From JAIVGV01 sp032229975 (lineage in GTDB: Bacteria; Acidobacteriota; Blastocatellia; Pyrinomonadales; Pyrinomonadaceae): a stretch of 64,000 nucleotides of DNA. A program made the translations under genes and the position numbers. The notes beneath the pieces are model-generated. The model saw nothing but the letters and a program-made list of their open reading frames with translations, was not told where the DNA came from and did not search any database. The stretch covers positions 124,001 to 188,000 of the forward strand of contig JAVXVG010000008.1 in assembly GCA_032229975.1 (NCBI GenBank). The letters run 5' to 3'. Shown piece by piece: positions 16,358-25,050 of the stretch. Numbering within the stretch: position 1 is the stretch's first letter; each line of letters begins with the position of its first letter.

Positions 16358-18076
16358 TTAAGGCACGATGTCCCATCTGACCATCATCGCGTGGTCTTCG
16401 TGGACGGTGTTGTGGCAGTGCATGACGTAGCGTCCGGTGAAATCGCGGAAGCGGATGAAGATCACGACCTCCTCATTCGGGTGCAACTCAAGCACGTCTT
16501 TGCGCGCGCGCTCTTGCGCGGACGGCGCGACGCCGTTGCGCGTGAGAATCTGGTACTCCTCGAAGTGAATGTGGATCGGATGCGACCAGCGGCGGCTGCC
16601 GTTGCGTATGACCCACTTCTCGGCAGTCCCTTTCTTGACCTGCGCGTCCACGCGGTTGTAGTCGAAGAGACGGTTGTTAACGACCCACTGACCGTTCTGC
16701 TGATCGAAAGTCCAGTAGCGCGTCGTGACGACTTCGGCGAGGTTTGCCGAAGGCAGCGCGCGCAAAGTCGAGGGGACGCGGCTCGCGTCCGCGACGGGCG
16801 GATCGCGATCCACGTCGAAGCGCAGGACGGGCATCGCGTCGGTCTGCGAGCTGTAGCTGCTTGGGCCCTGCCCGTCGGTCTGCACCAGCCGATTCTCAAG
16901 GTAAATGCTCGTGCCGATGGGGACGCCTGAGAAGTCGATGATCACGTCCTTGCGCTCGGCGACGGAGAGCCGCACGCTCTGCACCGAGAGCGGCGCGGGC
17001 AAAAGGTTCCCGTCGTTCGAGATTTGCGTGAAGTTCTGCCCGTTGCTCAAGTAAAACTCGTAGAAGCGCGAGGGGCCCCCGTCCAACATGCGGAAGCGAT
17101 ACTTGCGCCGCGCCACCTTGAAGGTCGGCTGAATCTTGCCGTTGACGGCGAAGCGGTCGCCGAGGAAGCCGTCGTTGTTGAACTGATCGAAGTTCAACTG
17201 ACCCGACGAGTCGAACAGCTTATCAGTGAAGATCAGAGGCACGTCGTAAGCCCCACTGGGAAGTCTGAGCGCGGCGGCGTTGGTGTCGTTCTCGTTGTCG
17301 GAGTCAACCGTGTCGAAGAGAAGGTAGAAGCCTGCGAGCCCGCGATAGACGTTCTGCGAGGTGAAGTCCACGCGGTGATCGTGATACCACAACATGCCCA
17401 ACGCTTCGTGTGTGTCGCCGCCCGCGAGCGTGTTCGCGTAGTGATGATCTTTGAAGAGGCCCGTCGCGTAGAAGTCTGCGGGGAAGCCGTCGGATTCGGT
17501 CGCGGTGTGACCGTTGTGCAGGTGCGTGATGATCGAGGGGATGCCGAATCCGACGTGGTTCACGGGCAGGTCGTTGTAGATACGCGCGACGGACGGCTCG
17601 CCATACTTCGCCTTGATCGTCGGACCCGGACTGATGCCGTTGTAACCCCACACGGTCGCCGTGCCGGGCAACTCGCGGTGGAAGCTCCACTGAAATTCGT
17701 TCGCGTGCAGCGCATAGAGTTTCTGCGGGAGGAACTCGCTCCAACGTTGATGCGCGGCGCGCGGCACCTCGCCGGGGGCTTGCAGCTCTGTGGCGGGCGG
17801 CGATAGTGACGAGAGCGACTGAAGGACTGGTGGGATGATGAGTGATTCGACGAACGGCGTGGTCGGGGGACTCTGCACGGTGCGGTCGCTGCGATAGTCC
17901 GTGTAGTGGTACGAGCCCCAGCCGCTGCTCCAAGTGCCGTTCCAACTTCCGCCGCCGCCCCACTGCGCGGCGATACTCTTCTTTGACGTGAGCACGAGGG
18001 CAGAGCCCGCGACGAGCCCGGCTTTGATGATGTCGCGCCTGCCGACACCTGTGCCGTCATTCTTCTTCTTGGACAT
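16358..18076 (-). CDS. Multicopper oxidase (CotA/bilirubin-oxidase/phenoxazinone-synthase type) with Tat signal
   Basis: 572 residues. The N-terminus VGRRDIIKAGLVAGSALVL is a twin-arginine-type signal. All four copper-binding blocks are visible: THLHNGHTATESDG, MLWYHDHRVDFT, HPIHIHFEEYQIL and MHCHNTVHEDHAMMVRWD. The arrangement resembles CotA laccase and related three-cupredoxin oxidases. Its substrate could be phenolics, metal ions or bilirubin-like compounds. AGGAG lies about 9 nt upstream of the ATG. It leads a two-gene unit with the Sco protein, which fits periplasmic copper enzyme assembly. A Gly/Trp/Ser-rich stretch after the signal is unusual. Confidence 0.93.
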   Translation of the reverse strand: MSKKKNDGTGVGRRDIIKAGLVAGSALVLTSKKSIAAQWGGGGSWNGTWSSGWGSYHYTDYRSDRTVQSPPTTPFVESLIIPPVLQSLSSLSPPATELQAPGEVPRAAHQRWSEFLPQKLYALHANEFQWSFHRELPGTATVWGYNGISPGPTIKAKYGEPSVARIYNDLPVNHVGFGIPSIITHLHNGHTATESDGFPADFYATGLFKDHHYANTLAGGDTHEALGMLWYHDHRVDFTSQNVYRGLAGFYLLFDTVDSDNENDTNAAALRLPSGAYDVPLIFTDKLFDSSGQLNFDQFNNDGFLGDRFAVNGKIQPTFKVARRKYRFRMLDGGPSRFYEFYLSNGQNFTQISNDGNLLPAPLSVQSVRLSVAERKDVIIDFSGVPIGTSIYLENRLVQTDGQGPSSYSSQTDAMPVLRFDVDRDPPVADASRVPSTLRALPSANLAEVVTTRYWTFDQQNGQWVVNNRLFDYNRVDAQVKKGTAEKWVIRNGSRRWSHPIHIHFEEYQILTRNGVAPSAQERARKDVLELHPNEEVVIFIRFRDFTGRYVMHCHNTVHEDHAMMVRWDIVP

Positions 18077-18538
18077 CGGATTTGTCTCCTATTCGGTCTT
18101 GCCGGATGCGCGACCAATTCCCTTCGGTCGTCGAGGCGGCGAGACGTGCGCGAGCCGCAAACGCAGTCACACGAGAAGACGGAGATCAACTCCGGTTGCA
18201 GGACACACTCCGGCGGGAGAAAGCGTCGAGACGCTTTTCGGGCGAAAGCATGAGCAGCAGGGGAATGACCGTCTCACGTTTAACCTTATTGTGCAGATCG
18301 GAAAAAATTGTGCGGACGGGAGTGAGACTTCCGCTCGCGGGACTGAAAAGCGCGGCTGTTATAACGAAAGACAGCGACGATGTCAACGACGGTTCGACGC
18401 GCCGCGCGATCAAGCGTCCGCCGCGCGAACTCGCCGCTCTTGTCTCGCGGGCGCGAGTTCATGTACAAACGTCGCGAACGCTCTCCCGCGAAAAATGTTC
18501 TTCGAGACAGTGACACACATCACGGAGTTTTTCCCGAC
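18077..18538. other. Divergent intergenic region, 462 nt, with one 18-nt palindrome
   Basis: It separates the oxidase operon (minus) from the Ycf48-like gene (plus). Open frames here lack ribosome sites and recognisable domains. A palindrome AAAGCGTC-GA-GACGCTTT lies at 18220-18237; it could be an operator or, with the following T, a weak terminator. Nothing else stands out. Confidence 0.4.
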
Positions 18539-19570
18539 ATGGAAGCAGAGTTGATCGGTTCGCCTCGCACACGCAGACGGCGCGCGCGTCTGTCGGTCGC
18601 GATCTCGTCGGTCGCGATCTCGCTCGCGGCGATCTCTTTCGTCGCGCACGTCGCCGCGCAAAGCGGCTGGGTCGCGCAACGTCGCGGCGAGGCGGGGAAG
18701 GACTTGAACGCGATCTACTTCGCGAGCGACAAGCGCGGCTGGGTGGCGGGCGATAGCGGGCTCGTCTTTCGCACAGAGGACGGCGGCAAGACGTGGGCGC
18801 GGCAGACGACGGGGACTGACGAGAGCATCAACGACATCTACTTTCGCGACAAGGAAGAGGGCTACCTGCTCGCCGGAAATAAGATCCGCTCGACCGACGA
18901 TGGTGGCGCGACGTGGCGACAGGTGCACGCCTTCGCGGCAGCCGAGTTTAACGGCGCAACGCCGGAACTCTACAGCGTCCGCTTCGCCACGAAGAAGCGC
19001 GGCTGGATCGTCGGATCAGTGAGTCGTCGTGATGATGTCGTCGATAGCCTGTTGCTCTACACGGACGACGGCGGCGCGTCGTGGCTGCGTCGCTCGCTGC
19101 CGGTGCGCTTCGAGTTGTTGCATCTCGATTTCGACGGCGGCAAGCGCGGCTGGATCGTCGGCGACCGAGGCACGATCCTTCACACCGAAGACGCGGGCGC
19201 AACGTGGACGCGGCAGGAATCGAACACGACGGCGACGCTCTATCACGTCGAGTTCGTTGACGACGAGAACGGCTGGGCCATCGGCGAGCGATCCACGATC
19301 CTGCGCACGAACGACGGCGGCCGCACGTGGGCGCAAGTCATGTCGAGCACGGCGGGGGCCGGTGCGACACTTTTGAGCGTCGCGTTTGTTAACAAGGATG
19401 AAGGTTGGATCGTCGGTCGTCGCGGACTGATCATGCGCTCGTCCGATGGTGGCCGCACGTGGTTGAAGCAGGAGAGTAAAACGACGCAACACCTCTTCGC
19501 GCTCTTCTTCAAAGGCAAGACCGGCTGGGCGGTGGGCGGCGACGGGCTCGTGCTGCAATACGAGAGATGA
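18539..19570 (+). CDS. Ycf48/YCF48-like beta-propeller protein, exported
   Basis: About 343 residues. After an Arg-rich start, LSVAISSVAISLAAISFVAHVAAQ is a signal or anchor segment. The rest is six or so repeats of about 45 residues, each ending in RTEDGGKTWARQ-like sequence (also RSTDDGGATWRQV, HTEDAGATWTRQES, RTNDGGRTWAQV, RSSDGGRTWLKQES), with a GWIVG motif mid-repeat. This is the Ycf48/BNR-like propeller, known as a photosystem II assembly factor in plants and cyanobacteria but common as a binding scaffold in other bacteria. Start at ATG 18539 is preferred because longer frames lack a signal-first layout. Its stop overlaps the next start. Confidence 0.82.
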   Translation: MEAELIGSPRTRRRRARLSVAISSVAISLAAISFVAHVAAQSGWVAQRRGEAGKDLNAIYFASDKRGWVAGDSGLVFRTEDGGKTWARQTTGTDESINDIYFRDKEEGYLLAGNKIRSTDDGGATWRQVHAFAAAEFNGATPELYSVRFATKKRGWIVGSVSRRDDVVDSLLLYTDDGGASWLRRSLPVRFELLHLDFDGGKRGWIVGDRGTILHTEDAGATWTRQESNTTATLYHVEFVDDENGWAIGERSTILRTNDGGRTWAQVMSSTAGAGATLLSVAFVNKDEGWIVGRRGLIMRSSDGGRTWLKQESKTTQHLFALFFKGKTGWAVGGDGLVLQYER

Positions 19571-20073
19571 AGGATGAACGGAACACGAGCGATGCGCTCG
19601 CCGACTTTCGCCGGACGGTCGAAACGTATGCGCCGCGCCTGTTGGAGATGGACGACGCGCAAGCCGCTCATCGTCGCGATGGCGGAGAGAGTTGGTCTGC
19701 AAAAGAGATCGTCGGGCACTTGATCGACTCGGCGGCGAACAATCATCGTCGCTTCGTCCTCGCGCAGCTCAAAGATGATCTCGTCTTCGACGGCTACGCG
19801 CAGGAGGACTGGGTGCGCGTGCAAAAGTACGACGCCGCGCCGTGGTCGCAGCTCGTCGAACTCTGGCGCGCCTATAACCTGCACCTCGCGCACGTCATGT
19901 CATCCGCGCCGGATGAGACGCTGCATCGCGAGCGCACCGCGCACAGTCTCGACCGTATCGCTTGGCAGTTAGTTGATGCTGAGCAAACGACCACGCTCGC
20001 GTATCTCATGCGCGATTACGTCGGCCACCTCAAGCACCACCTCGCGCAGATTTTTCGTGACAATCCGGCTTGA
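19567..20073 (+). CDS. DinB-family four-helix protein
   Basis: 168 residues. ESWSAKEIVGHLIDSAANNHRRFVLA is the first helix block with the family His, and MRDYVGHLKHHLAQI is the C-terminal block carrying the H-x3-H pair; together these would form the DinB metal site. DinB-superfamily proteins include metal-dependent thiol S-transferases and hydrolases (bacillithiol, mycothiol), plus many of unknown role. ATG overlaps the preceding stop (ATGA, 19567-19570), so the gene is translationally coupled to the Ycf48-like gene. The first codons ATGAAGGATGAACGG resemble the ACGATGA heptad units seen in nearby intergenic elements. Confidence 0.84.
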   Translation: MKDERNTSDALADFRRTVETYAPRLLEMDDAQAAHRRDGGESWSAKEIVGHLIDSAANNHRRFVLAQLKDDLVFDGYAQEDWVRVQKYDAAPWSQLVELWRAYNLHLAHVMSSAPDETLHRERTAHSLDRIAWQLVDAEQTTTLAYLMRDYVGHLKHHLAQIFRDNPA

Positions 20074-20131
20074 ACTGACGTGCCGCCGCGCCGCATAATC
20101 TCCCCACACCTCACTGTAAGGAGTAAGGACG

Positions 20132-20605
20132 ATGAGCGAAGACCGCACACAGAATCTGCCAAACGACGAGTTCCGGCAAATCCTCGCGCAACTCACTTCA
20201 ATCAACTCGCGCCTTGACCGCGTCGATTCGCGACTCGACAGCATGGACGCACGGCTTGAGCGACTCGAAGCGCGCGACTACGACACGAAACCGATCTGGG
20301 AGAACGCCTTCAAGGAGATCGCTGACTTGCGCGCCGAGATGCGCGAAGGCTTTGAGAAGGTCAACGTTAAGTTCGATCAGGTCAACGCCAAGTTCGATCA
20401 GATCGATGCCAAGTTCGATCAAGTCAACGCGCGAATTGAGAACGTGCAAGTCGGCGTCAATGAGGGGCGAGCGGAGATGACGGTGAGCCTGCGAAAGATG
20501 AGTAAGCAGATTGAAATCTTGAACAACAACATTCTGGAGATGGGAGCCGAGGTGCGCTTGCTCGATGATCGTATCAGTAGGTTAGAGCCGCAACCCGCGC
20601 CTTGA
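20132..20605 (+). CDS. Coiled-coil protein of unknown function
   Basis: 157 residues, almost entirely heptad-pattern coiled coil: LTSINSRLDRVDSRLDSMDARLERLEAR, then repeated KFDQVNAKFDQIDAKFDQVNARIENVQ, with 7-residue spacing. The ATG follows GTAAGGAGTAAGGACG. No signal or membrane segment, so probably cytoplasmic. The DNA under the repeats is itself repetitive (GTTCGATCAGGTCAACGCCAA-like units). Similar proteins are annotated only as hypothetical; a structural or DNA-binding role is possible but not supported by a motif. Confidence 0.72.
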   Translation: MSEDRTQNLPNDEFRQILAQLTSINSRLDRVDSRLDSMDARLERLEARDYDTKPIWENAFKEIADLRAEMREGFEKVNVKFDQVNAKFDQIDAKFDQVNARIENVQVGVNEGRAEMTVSLRKMSKQIEILNNNILEMGAEVRLLDDRISRLEPQPAP

Positions 20606-20636
20606 GCTTTCAAGCACAAAGAAAGATTCAAACTAC

Positions 20637-20682
20637 AAAAGCCACAAGGGGCCATTCGAACGACTGGCCCCTTGTGGCTTTT
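20637..20682. terminator. Bidirectional terminator hairpin
   Basis: Arms 20637-20654 and 20665-20682 (AAAAGCCACAAGGGGCCA and its complement) form an 18-bp stem with a 10-nt loop and A/T flanks, between the convergent coiled-coil gene and DUF885 gene. Confidence 0.82.
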
Positions 20683-20731
20683 CGCGTCGGTGCGCTTCTC
20701 GTGAGTCGTTCGCACGTCGCGCCTTCTCAGT

Positions 20732-22768
20732 TCACTTCTGTTCCTGAATCCCCTTAAGCCATTCGTCGTGGAAGTAGCCGACGGGGATCGTGCCCTGTTG
20801 CATGAAGAGGAGATGGAACTGCTTGGCGTTGAGGCGGTCACCGAGTAGTTTCTGCGCCTCTGTGCGCGTGGCGAGGATTTGATCCTTGCCGAGGCGATAG
20901 GTAATCGCCTGCGTGGGCCACTTGGAGTAGCGATAGATGGCGGCTTCTGCGCCGGTGCAACTCGCGCGCTTCGCTTCGTTCCTCGTCGCTGCCGCATCGC
21001 GACAAGAGCCGGGGAGAAAATCGACGATCTGCGAGAAGAGATCGACGGCATCGTCGTAACTGAGGCGGCCCGTGTGCAGTCCCGTGTCGATGCGGACTCT
21101 CAGGTCGCGGTAGAGCTGGCCCTTGAGTTGATAGAGATGCTCTTCGGGCGTGTAGAAGCCTGTGGGAAAATTCGGTTGCGGCTCTGCCATGAGAGCTTCC
21201 GAGTAGAGCGCCCAGCCTTCGGCGGCGATGGAGTCTTCCCACATCGACGAAGAGCCTTCGACCTCGCCGGGCGTGAGCCAGCGCACGCCGCCGATCCGGT
21301 CGCGATACTGCGTCATGATCTTGTAGTGCCAGTCGTGACCGGGGAAGCCCTCGTGCGCGGAGAGGTCTGCGAGCGCGGCGCGATTGTTGTCTTTGAGCAC
21401 AGCCTGATCGTTGTTGCCGGAGGTAGTGACGTAGAAGCGGCCCGTGCCGCTCTGCTTGAAGGGCGGGGCCGGATAGTAAGCCGCGCCCTCGATTGAAGCG
21501 CGAAGGGGCGGAGGCGTCTCGATCACATCGAGCTTGTAGTCGGCGGGCACGTCGAAGATGCCGGACTTGCGACCGTAATCGACGAGCCGCACGCCAGCCT
21601 CCTCGTACCACTTGACCATCTCGGCGTCGGTCTTTGGATAGTCCTTGCCGAGTTCGTCGAAGACCTTGCGAACTACGTCACCGTCGCCGCTCGCAAACGG
21701 AGTCCCTTTTGAAGTCGGGATGTTGGTAACGATTGAGTGGCTAACCTTGATCTCTTCCGCGAGACGGCGCATCTCCATCTGTGTCTGCTCGACGATGGGC
21801 ATCGACTCTTCGTAGAGTTGCGCGGCGGTCTTGTCCGTGACGTGGAGATTGTTCTTGAGTGCCCAGTTGTACTCTTCTTCGCCCATTGAGAAGCGGTCGG
21901 CGCGGAACTGCGACTTGACGGCATCCGTGCCTTGCTTCGTCGAATCGTCAAAGAAGTTTTGCGCGATGAAGTCGTGCAAGCCGCGATAAGCCGCTGCCGC
22001 CGACTTGCCCGCGTCGGTGATCTGTTTGAGCAGTTCTTCGCGCTTATCGCCTTCAGCGATACGATCATTCGCGATCTTTGGCAACGTCTCCTCAAAATAC
22101 TTCGCGTCAGCCTCAGCCGTATTCAATCCGTCGCGTCGCAGCATTCGCCAGTCGGGTGTGTTGCCACTCTTGATGCCCGCCGCGAGTTGATCCTGTGCGA
22201 CCTGCATGTAGCGCGGGATGGCTTGGAGTCGTTTGATGACGAGCGACCATTCGTCGGGCGTGCCGTAGAGTTTGTCGCCGGTCTCGGTCATGCCCTGCAT
22301 CTGGAAGTCGATGGCGCGGAATGGTTCGTTCGTGTAGGTGTCGAGCGCGCGCTCCTGATAGCGGCGCACTTGATGTTGATGAAGTAGGAACTTTATTTGC
22401 GCGAGCGCGACCTCGCGGTCGATGCGCGACGCGGGCGAGAGCGAGTTGGCATCGATCGACTCGAACTTCTTCTGCTCGTCTGCGAGCCACTTGTCTTCTG
22501 ATTCGAGCGCGGCGGCAGAGTGATCTCTCAGTTGGCCCTCGACCTCGCGCAAAGAAGGATCGAGACCACCGCCACCGAGATAAGTATTAACGACGGGGAA
22601 GCGATGCAGGAACTCGCGCACGTAAGAATCATGTTCCGTCTTGAACGCAGCATCGCCGGAGACTTGCGCGCCCGTCGTCGTCGCAGTGTTCTGGTTCGTC
22701 GTCGTCTGCACACACGAGGCGAGCGCGGCGAAGAGCATAGCGGACAGGAGTAGAAAAAGTTTTTTCAT
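20732..22768 (-). CDS. DUF885 family lipoprotein, probable metallopeptidase
   Basis: 678 residues. The N-terminus is a lipoprotein signal (LLSAMLFAALASC, Cys19). HEGFPGH at 472-478 is the signature of DUF885, which matches the HExxx(x)H zinc site of carboxypeptidase-like enzymes, and WEDSIAAEGWALYSEALMAE about 50 residues later supplies the downstream Glu. YRDLRVRIDTGLHTGRLSYDDAVDLF is the other conserved block. A GAGGTG site lies 5 nt upstream. It ends the minus-strand cluster of two M16 peptidases and a TonB-C protein, suggesting an envelope peptide-degradation set. ATG overlaps the stop of the short ORF at 22765-22896. Confidence 0.88.
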   Translation of the reverse strand: MKKLFLLLSAMLFAALASCVQTTTNQNTATTTGAQVSGDAAFKTEHDSYVREFLHRFPVVNTYLGGGGLDPSLREVEGQLRDHSAAALESEDKWLADEQKKFESIDANSLSPASRIDREVALAQIKFLLHQHQVRRYQERALDTYTNEPFRAIDFQMQGMTETGDKLYGTPDEWSLVIKRLQAIPRYMQVAQDQLAAGIKSGNTPDWRMLRRDGLNTAEADAKYFEETLPKIANDRIAEGDKREELLKQITDAGKSAAAAYRGLHDFIAQNFFDDSTKQGTDAVKSQFRADRFSMGEEEYNWALKNNLHVTDKTAAQLYEESMPIVEQTQMEMRRLAEEIKVSHSIVTNIPTSKGTPFASGDGDVVRKVFDELGKDYPKTDAEMVKWYEEAGVRLVDYGRKSGIFDVPADYKLDVIETPPPLRASIEGAAYYPAPPFKQSGTGRFYVTTSGNNDQAVLKDNNRAALADLSAHEGFPGHDWHYKIMTQYRDRIGGVRWLTPGEVEGSSSMWEDSIAAEGWALYSEALMAEPQPNFPTGFYTPEEHLYQLKGQLYRDLRVRIDTGLHTGRLSYDDAVDLFSQIVDFLPGSCRDAAATRNEAKRASCTGAEAAIYRYSKWPTQAITYRLGKDQILATRTEAQKLLGDRLNAKQFHLLFMQQGTIPVGYFHDEWLKGIQEQK

Positions 22769-22896
22769 CTGTTCACCTCATGACGAGAATCACGGAAAAT
22801 GTTTTCGACGACCGATGGGGCAACGTGCCGGCGCGCGCCGTCATCCGAAAGATCGAGCATGGCAAGAACCTGAAGGGTCGCGAGAGGAGCGGCCAC
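22765..22896 (-). CDS. Short ORF coupled to the DUF885 gene (leader peptide candidate)
   Basis: 43 residues from GTG at 22896 (MAAPLATLQVLAMLDLSDDGARRHVAPSVV... in outline). AGGAGG at 22905-22910 is placed well, 8-9 nt upstream, and the TGA overlaps the DUF885 ATG (ATGA), the arrangement used for translational coupling. The N-terminal third is hydrophobic. No family recognised. It could be a genuine small protein or a leader peptide that sets translation of the peptidase; it could also be chance. Confidence 0.42.
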   Translation of the reverse strand: MAAPLATLQVLAMLDLSDDGARRHVAPSVVENIFRDSRHEVNR

Positions 22897-22918
22897 GAAG
22901 GTAATCCTCCTGTGGTTT

Positions 22919-22956
22919 CCGCCCGGCGTGATAAGCACGCGCCGGGCGGTTTTTTT
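22919..22956 (+). terminator. Strong GC-rich hairpin followed by seven T on the plus strand
   Basis: CCGCCCGGCGTG (22919-22930) pairs with CACGCGCCGGGCGG (22936-22949), with a 2-nt bulge and ATAAG loop, then TTTTTTT. As a terminator it reads on the plus strand, antisense to both flanking genes, so it may end an unannotated plus-strand transcript. On the minus strand the same stem sits just upstream of the AGGAGG of the short ORF. Confidence 0.6.
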
Positions 22957-22957
22957 A

Positions 22958-23076
22958 AGTAGCAATCAGCAGTCAGCCAATCCTTCGTCGATCACGTCGC
23001 TTGCTTCTCTGAGAGTTGCTGCGTGCGCCGCCAAAAGCTGATCGACTGAAGGCTGAGTGCTGACTGCTGATCGCTA
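22958..23076. repeat. Heptad-arm intercistronic hairpin, AGCANTC type
   Basis: Left arm 22958-22978 and right arm from about 23043 to 23076 are built of AGCNNTC units (opposite strands) around a 60-70 nt spacer. It starts with the TAG stop of the M16 gene (23074-23076). Second copy of the family at 5823-5908. Confidence 0.8.
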
Positions 23077-24960
23077 CTGCTGCTTCCTTCCCGTGAACTT
23101 GAGCGCGGGTGCGGGGATGGGCAGATTGTTGACTTTAATCGTGCCGCTCATCTGTCCGTCTGAAATTATTGCCGCGACCCGTGCGTCGTAGGCGCGACCC
23201 TGAAGCGTGAGCGAGACGACGGCGCGCAGATCGTTTGGATCGAGATTGATTTCGCTGAGCGCACCGTCGCCGAGTTGCGACTTGATTGCGCCCGTGGGCT
23301 CGCCGTTTGCGCCGCGCGCGAGCTTGAGCGTCGCCGGATGCTGACCGAAGGGCGTCTTCACATCGAGAGCCCACGTGCCGAAGAGTTGATCGCCAGCGAC
23401 GTTCGCCGTTGCCGTACTCGCGTCCGCCGCACTCGCGTTGCTTGTCTGAGATGCGTCGCTCGCCGTTGCCGCGCCCGCGCCAACTGTCTGAGGTGCGCTG
23501 CTTGTTGAAGTAGTCTGGCCCATTGAAGCTCCGGCCAGTGTCGTGTCGTTCGATTTATTGCTCACGCTTGCTCCTTGTTCTTTGCGTTGACCCGTGTTGT
23601 CGTAAAGCTCAACCTCATCCGCGTAAGGCGCGATCTGACTGTTGAGCGCGGCGGCGTCCCCGACGATGACGATTGCCGCGCGGTCAGGCGTCACATAATT
23701 CTGCGCCGCACGCTGCACGTCCTCGCGCGTGATCGCCTGCACGTGGTCGCGGTAGGTTTGCAGATAGTCCGTGGGGAGCTTGAACATTCTGATCTGGACG
23801 AGCTGATCGATGAGCCCGTCGAGCGTTTCGAGACGAATGGGGAAGATGCCCGTCAAATAATTCTTCGCGTTGTACAACTCCTCCTCCGTCACCATCTCAT
23901 CGCGTATGCGCGCGAACTCGTGAAAGAACTCGCGGAGCGAATCGCCGGTGACGGGCGTACGCACTTCGGCGGTGGCCCGGAAAGAGCCTGCGGCGCGTCG
24001 GGCATCGAGATTCGTGTATGCGCCGTAGGTGTAGCCCTTCTCTTCGCGCAGGTTCATGAAGAGACGCGATGATGCGTTTGCGCCGAGGATCGTGTGCATC
24101 AGGAGCGCGGAAAAATAGTCGGGGTCTGTGCGCTTGATGGCGAGGTTGGCGATGATAATGTTCGACTGTGCCGAGCCGGGCCGATCCACCAGATACGTCG
24201 CGCGACTCTCGCGTCGAGGCGGTGCGGGGAACTCGACCTCGCGCGCTTGCCCGCGCGACCACGAGCCGAACAACTCTTCAGCGCGTCGCATGATCTCATC
24301 GCGCTCGAAGTCGCCGCCGACGACGAGGATCGCGTCGTTCGGGATGAAGGACGCGCGGTGAAACGCGGCCACCTCTTCGCGCGTCGCGGCGTTGACGGAT
24401 TCGGGCGTGGGCGCGACGACGTGATAAGGGTGCGCGCCGTAGATGACCCGCGAGACACGTTCGCTTGCGAGAAACGATGCCTGCCCGCGCTGCGCGATCA
24501 GATTTTGCAGCGTGTTCTGCTTCGTCAGCTCAAGCTCTTCTTCGGGGAATGAGGGATGCAGTGCAACGTCAGCCATCAACTCGAAAATCTGTCCGGCGTA
24601 GGCCGTGAGCGCGGTGGCGGCGACGGTCGTGTAATCGGAGTTTGCGCCTGCGGTCAGGGTCGCGCCGATGAGGGCCACCTCGTCGGCGATCTGTCGTGAT
24701 GTGCGCGACTGAGTCCCTTCGTTGAGCATCCCGGCGACGATGTCTGTGAGTCCGGGTCGCTCCGGCGGATCGTGCGAGTCGCCGGTGGGGAAAGCAAGGC
24801 GCAGTGTGATGAGCGGCAGACGCTTGTTCTCGACGAGCAGGACGCGCAAGCCGTTCGACAGCGTCAACTCTTCCGCCGCCGCGATGTTCAACGGGCGCGG
24901 TGCAAGCGGCGCAGGCGGCTCGCGACGGAAACTCTCGATCTCTGGTTCGGTTTTACTCAT
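23074..24960 (-). CDS. M16 family peptidase-like protein, non-catalytic type, with extra C-terminal domain
   Basis: 628 residues. Residues about 30-450 follow the two-lobe M16B fold (LSNGLRVLLVENKRLPLITLRLAFPTGDSHDPPERPGLTDIVAGMLNEGT...). Where catalytic members have HxxEH this one has GLTDIVAGMLNEGT, so the zinc site is missing; such proteins pair with a catalytic partner, here the next gene at 25041. The second lobe has YTYGAYTNLDARRAAGSF. After a Ser/Thr/Ala-rich linker (about 470-520) a C-terminal beta-rich domain begins LFGTWALDVKTPFGQHPATLKL and ends near the stop. No clear signal peptide. Confidence 0.88.
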   Translation of the reverse strand: MSKTEPEIESFRREPPAPLAPRPLNIAAAEELTLSNGLRVLLVENKRLPLITLRLAFPTGDSHDPPERPGLTDIVAGMLNEGTQSRTSRQIADEVALIGATLTAGANSDYTTVAATALTAYAGQIFELMADVALHPSFPEEELELTKQNTLQNLIAQRGQASFLASERVSRVIYGAHPYHVVAPTPESVNAATREEVAAFHRASFIPNDAILVVGGDFERDEIMRRAEELFGSWSRGQAREVEFPAPPRRESRATYLVDRPGSAQSNIIIANLAIKRTDPDYFSALLMHTILGANASSRLFMNLREEKGYTYGAYTNLDARRAAGSFRATAEVRTPVTGDSLREFFHEFARIRDEMVTEEELYNAKNYLTGIFPIRLETLDGLIDQLVQIRMFKLPTDYLQTYRDHVQAITREDVQRAAQNYVTPDRAAIVIVGDAAALNSQIAPYADEVELYDNTGQRKEQGASVSNKSNDTTLAGASMGQTTSTSSAPQTVGAGAATASDASQTSNASAADASTATANVAGDQLFGTWALDVKTPFGQHPATLKLARGANGEPTGAIKSQLGDGALSEINLDPNDLRAVVSLTLQGRAYDARVAAIISDGQMSGTIKVNNLPIPAPALKFTGRKQQ

Positions 24961-24969
24961 GTTTGAAAT

Positions 24970-25050
24970 TATGAAGTAGGAACGATGAACGAAGAAGTAA
25001 GAGCAGTCGTCTTCACTTCATCGTCCGTCGTTCATCGTTCCTACTTCATA
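24970..25050. repeat. Heptad-arm intercistronic hairpin, GAACGAT/ACGATGA type
   Basis: Arms 24970-24992 and 25028-25050 are perfectly complementary over 23 nt; each arm is a run of GAANNNN heptamers that continues inward with mismatches. The TAG stop of the upstream catalytic M16 gene (25041-25043) lies inside the arm. Confidence 0.85.

Noticed and set aside
15845..16930. 361-residue plus-strand frame opposite the Sco and oxidase genes
   Set aside because: It spans two genes on the other strand and shows no family motifs.
18082..18513. 143-residue plus-strand frame in the oxidase/Ycf48 gap
   Set aside because: Arg-rich, no ribosome site, no hydrophobic or domain pattern; the gap is better read as regulatory DNA.
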